This document shows, piece by piece, positions 50,500-60,191 of a stretch of 64,000 nt of DNA (positions within the stretch are counted from its first letter, which is position 1; each line of letters starts with the position of its first letter). The DNA is from Hyparrhenia diplandra. Lineage: Eukaryota; Streptophyta; Magnoliopsida; Poales; Poaceae. The position numbers and the translations under genes were made by a program. The notes under the pieces were generated by a model. It saw only the letters and a program-made list of their open reading frames with translations. It had not been told where the DNA came from and ran no database searches. The stretch covers positions 124,001 through 188,000 of the forward strand of contig JADLZK010007347.1 of NCBI GenBank assembly GCA_015847255.1. Reading direction: 5' to 3'.

Positions 50500-52265
50500 C
50501 GCATGGACAGAGGAGAGAAACGAGAGAGAGAGGACGACGACCAGAATGATTTGAATGTGGCGTGACTAACGGGCCTGTTTGATGTACGAGGGCATGTACA
50601 ACAGAGAAACAGCTGCTGTCTATAAGTTTTTGAAATTTATAACACGTGAGGCCGCCTAAAAACGACAAATTATACAATCACGCCATGTACCGGCCGCCTA
50701 TTTGGCTTATTTAGTGCTTATATGTTGTCGGGATCAATTATGATATCATTTCTATATACCATTGTGTTGCTAATTGATACTTCTATGGTAGGTGTATTTC
50801 TTTTTTATTTTTGTATAGAAAAGCGGCAAGGTGGGACGTGCTCTTTGCTTGTACATTGCTTGTGCATCAGTTCAGAGTAGTAGTACAGAGCACGGCACAA
50901 CACACAGGCAGTAACACAGCAATGCAGGCGCAGCTAGATCCCTTCGTGCGCCGCTGGAGGGCTTCTGCCATCACGTTTGCCTCGGAGCACGGGCCACTGC
51001 TGTCGCTTCACCAGACGCCGGCTCTCCTCTCTTGCTTCATTTAATGCCGTCGGAGCGGGTGTTTTTCGCAAATTAAAATCTCTACAGACGGCACTCCGGC
51101 GACTGTTGTACGTGCCCTTAGCGTGATACGTGATTGAATCAATGCATGCATGCATTGGGACCAGCATGCCAAAGTCAGGCGCGCCGGACCATGTGCGCGG
51201 CTCTCGGCTGGGGAGTTTGGGTCCGGCTACAAAATTTGATATTTTGTAGCTAGCTACACGGTAATAGTTCTATATATATATATTTATATATATATATAAG
51301 AGAGAGAGAGTACGCGAGGGTCATAATTAATCTGATCGAGTGTCATTGACGAACGTGCAATGGACGAACGCGCCAACGAACCGGCGTTTGCAAGCCGCAT
51401 GTTACGCGCGTTCGCTACGAACGTGCACTCATATTGCGATGGCTGTTAGCGAAGAGTGTACATGTTATTGTCATTGTTATTTTCATTCGCGCGACAATGA
51501 CAACGTACACTCTTCGCTACGAACGTCCACTCATTTGCGATGGCCAACTGATCGCCTGGCAATTCAAACTCATCGCTGGCCCGGCCCGAAAGCGATCTGA
51601 TCGAGAGCAGCTAGCGGCCCGTCAACGTCCACCTCCGGGCAATTCCGTCACTCTTGGACCGGGCCGGCCATGCAACGACAAAAAAATCTATCGATCCCAA
51701 CATTGGCTAGTTCTAGGCTGAATTAAGAGAGAATTAGGTATATGGCCCTCAAAAAAAGTTGTCTTAGGTATGTGATCTTTTTTTTTCTTAATTTGGGAAT
51801 TCGGCGTTCCAGTTCGATGAAATTTCTTTAGGTATATGGCATTCCGTTCATTTTGAGAGGTAATGGTGTTAATTATGAGGTTAAAAAGACCATTTTACCC
51901 CTTAGTAAAGCAAAATAAAAAGAACATACTTTTTGTTCATTTGTTGTATATTTTGAGTACATAGATAGCGAGAATGGCTCTATACTCTGCACAAGATATA
52001 CAGTAGAAACTATTATAAAGGAATAGAAAATGTTTTTTACTCAAATAACTATCAAAGTAATTGCTAGTTCAAAGTTCTGATGCGTTCCAGAATTTGTCTA
52101 CTTTGTTCTAGCACGCCGTCCTTGCGCAAAAGTACTGTACAGAACTGAACAAATTTAAGTGTGGGACGTACTAGTACTAGCTAAGCTAGCTCTAGCTTAT
52201 TTACTAGTACTGTACATTGCTAGCTGCAGTATAAGTGTGCCTGCTTACCAAATGTTTATGTAAAG
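50500..52265. other. Unassigned DNA
   Basis: No gene is recognised. It contains an inverted repeat at 51448-51518 and sequence at 51725-51905 that resembles 12410-12600. Confidence 0.35.
51448..51518. repeat. Foldback with about 25-bp arms
   Basis: AGCGAAGAGTGTA (51448-51460) is inverted at TACACTCTTCGCT (51506-51518), and the pairing continues inward with TTATTGTCATTGT/ACAATGACAA after a small bulge. The phrase CGCTACGAACGT.CACTCAT flanks it as direct repeats near 51412 and 51514. Confidence 0.7.
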
Positions 52266-52270
52266 CATAT

Positions 52271-52373
52271 GCATGCAGCAGCAGCAGCAGTGTAGATATG
52301 TTAACATGTCCAGCTGGCCTCAGCATGCAGCAGCAGCAGTGTAGATATGTTAACATGTCCAGCTGGCCTCAGC
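52271..52373 (+). repeat. Tandem duplication of about 52 bp
   Basis: Two adjacent copies contain GCATGCAGCAGCAGCAG, GTGTAGATATGTTAACATGT and CCAGCTGGCCTCAG. They differ by one AGC unit. Confidence 0.9.
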
Positions 52374-52426
52374 TGATGTGACGCAAAGGTTAGCTGTAGC
52401 TCCGTATGAGGCTGTCGAGCTCTTGC

Positions 52427-52654
52427 TTATACGTTAGCTTGCTTATACGTTTGTTGTGGATCCAAATATATATTATAATATTCAGTTCTGTAATTATCTC
52501 CCGAAATGGCCCAACAAGTGGTGATCATTATCTTCCGAAAAGTAATACTCTGAAAGTCTGTTCTTGCTTTTATGACCATATCAAGTGGAGCCAGTAAGAA
52601 ATCCCAGTTAATGTTGACAAAATCCCAACACTCTTTGCTGAACCCATCAACCAA
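52427..52654 (-). pseudogene. LINE zf-RVT C-terminal fragment
   Basis: The minus strand reads FSKECWDFVNINWDF, PLDMVIKARTDFQ and FRKIMITTCWAI. These match the tail of the zf-RVT region of grass LINEs, where a CW.....W..L...D pattern and an FRE.....CW.IW motif occur. The final Trp-rich segment is degraded. It is joined to unrelated sequence at 52660. Confidence 0.6.
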
Positions 52655-52659
52655 AGCGA

Positions 52660-53500
52660 GATCTCACCACCGAGGAGAACTTTTCCCCGGATCAAAGCAC
52701 AGATCAGACAAGCCCGCCATGAGATGTCGTTCAACGTGTTACCAGGAGGCGCCATCACCGATGGTGAGGGAAGTGCCGGCGAGGGGGAGGCAGACGGCAG
52801 AGGAGGGGAGGGCTTCACTCATGGCTTCACCCAGGGTTTTATTTTATATTATTAGACTCACATACTCGTCTTTCACATATTATTGGGCAACGAGAAACAG
52901 TATAACTATTTACATGTAGCGGATAACTAGTCTTTCTCCTATCTTTTTTTACCTCACATCTAACTAGCCAAATAGTTAACCATTACAAATGAAAAAAAAA
53001 AGTCTCGCTAGGCTGAAGAGCGGCTTACCGGTCGCTGTTTTACTTGAAGCTAGCAGACAGGCAAAATCCCTAAGCCCCTGAAGAGCGCCTTACCAATCGC
53101 CGGTACCCATGTTTACTTGAACCAGAAGCCTTCGTGGGCATCCGCGGCTGACGTACGCATTGCTAGCTAGGAGGACCAGCTAGCCGACGGTTCGGAGATA
53201 GAATCAGAGAATGAACCGTGCTAGCGAGACAGCAAGCCCTTGCTCGCACGCCATCTGATTATTTTACTCTCTGAATCGGGTTAGAATATCTTTGTTAATT
53301 TTCCTATTTTTATTTTCTCTGAGCTTCACGTAGGCTGCGTCGGGCCAAAGACAGTCACCGCAACGGCACGTCCAAATCGCTAGCTGACGTGGGCATAAAA
53401 AAACAATTAGAAAAGCATGGCACGGCGGGACTGAGAAATGTTATGGACTGAGGAAATCTGGGGGCAGTGTGCGATCCTCAGACCTAATGGCCCGGGAAAC
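52660..53500. other. Unassigned DNA upstream of BED gene F
   Basis: A diverged direct repeat (CTGAAGAGCG.CTTACC..TCGC) occurs at about 53014 and 53079. No gene is recognised. Confidence 0.4.
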
Positions 53501-53506
53501 GCAAGT

Positions 53507-53520
53507 CTATATATATAATA
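53507..53520 (+). promoter_or_regulatory. Putative TATA box of BED gene F
   Basis: CTATATATATAATA lies about 103-116 bp upstream of the ATG at 53623, a distance similar to that in gene D. Confidence 0.55.
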
Positions 53521-53622
53521 GGGTGGCGCCTGCCTGCTTAGCTTGTCCCGCACCGAAACTACTAGTAGTAGCTAGCTAGCTATAGCTAGTACGTCTTCTC
53601 ATCATTAGCTATCTGCGCATGC

Positions 53623-54059
53623 ATGGCGACTAATAACATGCCCGCCATTCGCCCAGGCGAAGAAGCAGTGTCGTCGTCCAGCCGCGCGCGCCGCCGGGGA
53701 GGCGGACTTCCGACGTGTGGGATTTCTTTCGGTTGTTGCGGGCCGCCGCCGGCGGGCAGGACCGAGCCATATGCCCGACCTGCTTCAGGGCGCTGAGCGC
53801 CACTGGCTCAAATGGTACCTCGCACCTGCGGCGCCACGGATGCTACAACAGGTGGCTCGCGGCGGTGCATGAGCCACTGCTTGTTCCACCTCCCGCCGCC
53901 GCGCCGCCAGCCGCTCCCCCCGATGATCCGATTTTCGACGGCCTCGACGACATCATAGCCATGGCGGACGACCGCCTGCCCATGACGACGCAGCTACGTA
54001 CCAACGTAGCTAGCTTCTTTTCACCCACAGGGCCCCATCAGTACGGTTCGCATTACTAG
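53623..54059 (+). pseudogene. BED zinc-finger gene F, one-base frameshift
   Basis: Sense-oriented paralogue of D. The start MATNNMPAIRPGEEAVSSSSR (53623) is in a different frame from the finger. In D the junction reads CCGGGGGAGG; here one G is missing (near 53696-53699), which breaks the frame. Downstream the finger is intact: SDVWDFFRL, CPTC, GTSHLRRHGCY. A Pro/Ala linker and acidic tail (IFDGLDDIIAMADD) follow, with an extension ending HQYGSHY at 54059. No in-frame ATG precedes the finger. It is a recent pseudogene or an assembly miscount in a G run; TATA box, start and all domain residues look preserved, so I lean to a functional gene with an error. Confidence 0.7.
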
Positions 54060-54220
54060 ATCTCCTACGAATCTAGGAGCTCCTTACTTTTCGTTCTCAT
54101 AAAACTCTTCTTCTCTTTGCCCTACATATATGTATGGATCATGATATATACTCCTATGTGTGGATCATCATAAAATTATCTCCTTCTTCTTCTTCTATGT
54201 GTGATCATCATAAAATTATC

Positions 54221-54239
54221 TCCTTCTTCTTCTTCTTCT

Positions 54240-54271
<32 letters not shown>

Positions 54272-54272
54272 C

Positions 54273-54307
<35 letters not shown>

Positions 54308-54425
54308 CTCTTCTTCCTCTTCCTCTTCTTCTTCCTCCTCTTCTTCCTCTTCCTCTTCTTCTTCTTCTTCCTCTTCCTCTTCCTCTTCTTCTTCCTCCTC
54401 TTCTTCCTCTTCTTCTTCTTCTTCT
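54221..54425 (+). repeat. (CTT)n/(CCT)n microsatellite in the 3' region of gene F
   Basis: About 205 bp of pure pyrimidines on the plus strand, TCTTC with interspersed CCTC. A 40-bp unit containing GATCATCATAAAATTATCTC is duplicated just upstream (54164 and 54202). Confidence 0.95.
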
Positions 54426-54429
54426 GAAG

Positions 54430-54949
54430 AGATTGTATCTCTCTTCTTCCCGAATATCCAGTGTTACTCGCTCGGTTTTGATTAATAATAAGGCCGGAGA
54501 AGCAAAGCATCCTATTATATGCACAAGCAGCGCTAGCTCCCCACCGCAGCCTAGACAGCGTGGGGTTTGATTTCGTATCTAATGACTCAACTACACGTGC
54601 AACCGTAAGATACGTCTTGAGGGCTTTTGCACCCTGCCATGGATCATTTGCTCATGAGCCATGTCCTTCATTTCCACACTAGCAGTGCTTGTGCCGTACA
54701 CCGATCGCCCCTGAACGTGTATGCATGCATCGTCATATAGCCGCGCCGCAGGCTGTGCGTGGCCCAACTCCGATCCGCCGCCCCGCGGGGTGCGCCTGGG
54801 CACAAGCTCCGCTCGCCGGTCACCGCGAGTGCGCAGGCGAGACCTCCACGTACGGCTGCAGTCCATCCGGCCGCTGCGTGGCAAGACCGGCGAGTTTAGC
54901 AGGGATGCAGTTTGGAGTTCTAGCTAGAACGTTATTGACGGTAACTGAT
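54430..54949. other. Unassigned DNA
   Basis: No gene is recognised. GC-rich section 54740-54890 has short open frames on both strands without motifs. Confidence 0.35.
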
Positions 54950-54963
54950 GTAGTGTAGTATAC

Positions 54964-57874
54964 TTTTTTTTGCGACCACGCCGTTGCGCGTATTTCATTA
55001 AGTAGAGAAAAGTTCAAACAACAAGAGGCAACGGTAACCAAACCATTACCGATGCAAACCTAACCACTACCGGATACATCAAGCGGGATTACATATTGCC
55101 CAATTTGCGACAAACCAACCCGCCGACAGCTAAGCTAGGTCTCCTCGCCGGCGATCCCCTCAAGATTGAGCTCCATCGCGGAGAGGTCAAAACGACCATC
55201 AAGAAGTAACTCCGAAACGGCGCCGCTTAGCCGGGCGGCATGCCACGCCTGAAGACGGACCTCGAGCTTCTCCTCAACGGTTTGCCGGAGCCTCCCCCGC
55301 GCCCACTTCGAAGCCCAACTTCCGGCAAGAGGTTCTCGGGCCTGCACGGCCGCATTGGCCGCCCTCGGGACGCCCGCGATGCGGCCACTCACGACGCAGG
55401 TGTGAGTGGAGGCCGAGTGCGCGCCCGACGCAAGCGCTGCCCCGATTTTTGAGAAGTGGTGATGCCAGCGGCACACACCCTATCTTCAATCTCTTGTTGT
55501 CGGGACGCTAGGCTCGCGAGGCGGCGGTGGCGACACCCACGGAGACTTCGAGACCGCTCGGGGGTGCGGTGGGGAGAACGTCGTCCTCGGGGAGACACCG
55601 GAGGCGGCCCGAGGGAACAGGGAGTACCTCCAAGATCGATGGGGCCTCCTCGAACGCCGACGATGACGGGCTCGGGGACGCAAACTCGCCGCCACTAGCT
55701 CGGCCCACTACCAACCCCGCACCGGGAGGGCGGTTATCGGAGAGCGGACGCCCCGCAGGAGGCGCGGTGTAGAGCTCCACGAGACGGTCTCAACAAGCAT
55801 TGGGTCGCCCGAAGCGGGAGGCACCACAGCCACACGCGCGCCTCACTCGCCAACGGATCGGCGCGAGCCGTCGTAGCTCGCCCGCGGTGGCGACCCTCGA
55901 ATCATTGGTCGGCCGCGGCAGAGCATCGGCGACAAGGCTGGTCATCCTCATATTGCGCCCGGCGCCGCGGCGACGACGGCGACGGCGCTGGCGTCCCCAA
56001 ATGCGTGTGCCCGTACCACCGATGAAGGGGCGCCACCGACAGGCGCCAGCGTCAGCGAAGGCGAGGGAGGCGGGCAAAGAATCTCCCCAACACGAATCGG
56101 GGCCGCATGCAGTTTCGACGCGGCCGGGGCCCCCGGGCCTCCGTCACCACAGTCGACACCAAGGTGTGGGTGCGTATGCACACGACTTCGTTGAGGGCGG
56201 ACGGCGAAGGTGATGGAGCTTGCAATCCCGGGCCCGGTGTCTCATGCCAAGGCGAGAAGGCAGCGGGACGAGGAGGTGCACCGGCGGCGATGGTCGGGGC
56301 GCTAAACGAGTTGAAGCGAGGCCAACGCCGGCGGCGCGGGCCGCCGCCGGCCCGGCGAGAGGTGGTGCGTGGTGGCGCCTCGACGACGGCGCTGAACAAG
56401 CGTGAAGTCGGCGGGTCAACCGGGCGCGGCCGCCGAGGCGCGTGGCGTCGGGAGTCGAAGGACGACGAAGAAGACGTTGGTCGAGCCGTTGGTGCACGGG
56501 CACCCGCCGACCGGCCGGGGCCGACGCCGAGAAGCAGCACACGGGCGGCGGGGGGGTGCCACCGAAAGGACCATCGCCCTTCCCGGCCCCGACCCGGACG
56601 GCGACGACGACGACGGCGATGCCGCCCCACCAAGGTGGAGGCGATCGGGCGAGATGCGAGCTTGAATCCGTACACAAGACGCCGCCACGAGGGGGCAGGA
56701 GAGGGCGGCATCTCTATGGCTCGGCCGGGCGGCCTCCAGTGCAGCGGCGTGGGCGAGAGAAGGGCAGCTCATCGCCGGAAGCGCCCCGTCGTCATCGGCC
56801 CACCGACGATGCCGCGCGCCCCGAGCGACTCCGTGGTGGAAGGGCGCAAAGATGGGGGACGGGGAGGACGGCGGGCTGAGGTCGGAGCGACGGTCGGACG
56901 AGGAGGACGCCGGGCTAGAGACGTCGCCGCGGCCCCCATCGTCCTCGTCGGGACGCCCTCCACGCTGAGAAGCGATCCGTCTGTGACGCCAAGGGCCCCG
57001 CCCGTCCTGTGCTCGGGCGGTACAGCGGTAGCGCAGCCGTGGGCGACGGAGGTGAAGCGAGCTCGGTCGTTCGAGGGTGCCGGCGCGCGAGGGCGCAGGT
57101 TCAAGCCCCAGAGCGAAATCGCCACCGTGGCGGCGGCTGGCGCTCGAGACGACCGCAAAGATCGGCCCCAAAAAGGCGGCCGCGACGGCAGCGTCGTGAC
57201 GGTGGAGAGAAGCCGCCGCCGCCCAACCATTCGGCGTGGCGCAAACGGAGGCGGCGGCGCCATTCGGCGAGGGCCGGCAAAGTCCGGTCGAGAGAGGGTC
57301 CCGGCTCGGGGCCGCAGGCGGCGGGGGAGGGGGGAACGCCGAATCCGGCCGCGGCATCGCGGATCCGGGCTCCCGGTGACGGGGAAGGAGCGATGGCGAG
57401 GACGACCGGCCGCGGCCGGCGCGAGCTCGCAGCCAGGTGCCGCCACGCGCTGGGAAGGGGAAGCAGCACGCGGCGAGCCGGGCACCATGGTCGGAGGAGG
57501 CGGTAGCGACATCCCCGCCGTGGCGGCGACGACGGCCGCGCAGTAGACCCGGCGTCGGGCGACGTCGGGGTGTGAGGCGGAGACTGGGCCGGGCGGCGAC
57601 GCGAATCCGAGCGGGCAGCAAAGAAGTCGGACGGGCGGGAGGAAGGGGAGGAGGGGTGGGTGTGGCTGGGGAGGCGGGGGCGCCGGCGGCGGCGCGGCCG
57701 GGCGCCGGGCGGCGGCGGACCCGTTGGGGCGCCGGGAGGAGAGCCCCCAACAGTCAGAAGCTCGCGTGGATGTTCCGCTCATCGCAGTGTGAACCATGTT
57801 GTTGACATAATCTCCACAGTTGCATAGGGCCAGAATCTACAATCATGCACACCATGGTATCATATTTTCATGGG
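54964..57874 (-). mobile_element. Antisense retroposed GC-rich sequence (LINE-type insertion)
   Basis: The left edge is eight T, i.e. poly(A) on the minus strand. The 14-mer GTAGTGTAGTATAC flanks both sides exactly (54950-54963 and 57875-57888), typical of LINE-mediated target-primed insertion. The minus-strand 3' end reads CTTAATGAAATACGCGCAAC ahead of the A run, the style of a grass retroelement 3' UTR. The 55.1-57.8 kb body is so GC-rich that long frames are open on both strands. On the minus strand, 113- (55135-55476), 219- (56052-56711) and 342- to 444-codon frames exist. I recognise no RT, endonuclease or other domain. It may be a LINE 5' part, a non-autonomous element or retroposed RNA. 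Confidence 0.75.
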
Positions 57875-57888
57875 GTAGTGTAGTATAC

Positions 57889-58078
57889 TAGTATACTAGT
57901 TAGTAGTTACTTTCCTTCCTAGTCACGTCGCAAGCCCCGCGCCGCGGCCGTCCTCCAACCTCAACCAACTCATGTTTTAATCTTATACCGTTTACTTATT
58001 AATTATCTACCCCTGCAGGTTAGTGATGTGTCTGTTAGTCAATTCTACTCAAACCAAGTTTGAAAAGACTCAGGGAAC
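57889..58078. other. Short spacer
   Basis: No feature is recognised; GTATACTAGTATACTAGT near 57882-57899 is a small palindrome next to the target duplication. Confidence 0.4.
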
Positions 58079-59019
58079 TGTTAGATTAATTGGGCTTAGC
58101 CCACTAGTTAACTAGCAATTAATCAAGGAAACTCCAAAGGCCCACACATTTATGGTAAGTGGAGTGGGATTAGTACCACATGGTACACTCACCGAGAGAG
58201 TGCTTAACTTAAATAGTGGATTAGTTGGTGCTCTCTGTGAGGAGTGAGAGGGAACATGGGGAAGCCACGGCGCCGCCACCGCCGCCGCCGCCGCCATGCC
58301 GCGGCTTTGGCCGGACGTGAGGTGATGTGATTGTGCTCGGAAACGCCCTAACGGATACATGGCCCGTGCAACGGTCACAAAGGGGTAAACATACCTGCGC
58401 GGTGTGCGCCCTAGCCGAGGGCTAAAGGGTAAGCGTACATGTGCGGTGCGCCCTAGGCGAGGGCAAGAGGGTAAAAGCACCAGGCGACGTTTGCCCTAGC
58501 CGGCACTATAAATAAGACCAAAGCCTCCTTGTCATCCCCATCCAGCCGCCACCCCTCTCTCTTGTCCAATTGTTCTTGAGCTTGAGCTGAGTCTCTCGCA
58601 TCTCCGCCCGAGCTCCTTGGCGCAAGACAAGGGACTCCGCGAGCAGGCCTCCGGAACTTCTGTCCGCATCGCGCGCACTGCACGGGTAGCGGGCAATCAA
58701 GTTTTTGGGGAGCGCTCTCTCGCGCGCGGCGCTCCTTCCGCCGCCCGATGGCTCCCACGACGAGAAGCGCCACCGACGCCAACGCCGCTGCAACCGGATC
58801 CGTGATGTGCATGCCGCTGGTACCGCAGCCTCACCCATAGGTATAATCCGAATACACCGCTTATGCTATTGCTTATCGCTCGAGTTTAGTAGGCTTTGCA
58901 TATGATGTTAGTTGTAGTAGCATGTTAAGCTTATTTATGCCTATGATGTTCCCTGTTAGCATACATGATGTCGCTTTTTATGGGTTAATATATCTCGTAA
59001 TATGCCTAAATATTCAACA
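58079..59019 (+). mobile_element. Solo LTR (Copia-like), 941 bp
   Basis: It begins TGTTAG and ends TTCAACA, with exact GGAAC on both sides (58074-58078 and 59020-59024). A TATA-like CTATAAATAAG at about 58507 suggests plus orientation, with the R-U5 part (including TTGAGCTTGAGCTGAG) following. No internal domain or second LTR is present, so unequal recombination between two LTRs is the likely origin. The TG...CA ends and 5-bp duplication fit any LTR superfamily; Copia is a guess. Confidence 0.85.
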
Positions 59020-59024
59020 GGAAC

Positions 59025-60191
59025 CTGGTTATATACGTACATATATATATGTAGAGGGGAGGGCCATCTGATGGGCAGCAGGACATGCATGCTGACGTCT
59101 ACTGTTTGTTTCTATACTGACCTCATATATAAAATATATAAACTTTCTAAAGAAAGTAACACACAATCCTAGTTAAGTCAAACATTTTTATCATTAACCA
59201 CTAAATTTTAAAAAGTATAGGTAAGCAACAGAATATTTATGCTTTTAGCAGATTCACTACATATTGTCGAACTGCATAGTTATTTTTTTAAAAAAAATAG
59301 TTAAGCTAAGAGAGAAATATGTACCATAGGACAAAACTAATACGACATGTAATTTAAACCAGAAGAGGGAGTACTAGTTTCCTAGTAATCAAAAAAAAAA
59401 AAATAAAGTACTAATTTCATAGACTAATCAAATACAACTGGTTGACTTGTTCTTGTGTAGCGCACATATATATACGTCGTCCTTACATTTCAGACTATTA
59501 ACATTCCAGAACATGTTATAGTTAGTATTAAGTTGGACTATCGATTCCACTAGACATTTATGTTGTCTCTGTCATGGATCTACGGCATATATATAGGCTG
59601 ATTATTGAAATGGTCTGTCTCCATAAAAATCTTATACCGTTTATGTCACAGCACAGGACCGGGTCGGCCAAAAGAGGGCTAGGCGGCCCGGCCTAGAGTG
59701 GGCTAGGGCGGCCCAGCCGTCCAGGCCGTCCCAGGGGGAGACATAACTCACTTCTTTGGCAAAACATGCTACTACGACATATATAGACAATAGAGTTCTT
59801 GCTAACCCAATTAACTATACAGAAGTGAATATAGACACTCAAGATCAACAAGCAGCGGCTAGACAGCCCGTTTCATAATCCAGACAAACGTAACTATACT
59901 GCATCAGGCATGATTTTTGTCGCGCCATTCCTTAACCTAGTCATTCAGGCTACCCCCCCTTCGCAAAGGCATTGAGTCGCCCAACCGATACAGCACTCGT
60001 AACATCTCCAAGAAAATACCATACCATCACAGATTTAAGCATTCAGAAACAACCAGCACTTTAAAACGTGTCAAACATTACAAACACCTTTGCCACAAGA
60101 GTCTGATTTATAATTTTCTTGTTCTAGCTCCTCCACTTAGAAAATTAACACAGATTCAGAATGTAGTTTTCCTAGTACAAGCATACAACCA
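59025..60191. other. Spacer and presumed 3' UTR of the proteasome gene
   Basis: A block at 59805-59905 resembles 22505-22620 of duplicon X2 (CAATTAACTATACAGAA.TGAAT, AACAAGCAG.GACTAGA, ATAATCCAGACAAA). The interval 59950-60191 is the likely 3' UTR of PBB on the minus strand. Nothing else is recognised. Confidence 0.45.

Noticed and set aside
50014..50677. Minus-strand 153-205 aa frames with repeats of RNGAISDAG
   Set aside because: The repeats mirror the GC-rich tandem DNA duplication, several frames are open and no homology is recognised.
54204..54520. Poly-Ser, poly-Phe/Leu and poly-Arg/Lys frames
   Set aside because: They arise from the (CTT)n/(CCT)n microsatellite.
56107..57797. Frames of 479 aa (plus) and 342-444 aa (minus) in the GC-rich retroposed block
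   Set aside because: Overlapping long frames on both strands with Arg/Pro/Ala-rich composition follow from GC content. None shows a domain, so I do not call them genes.
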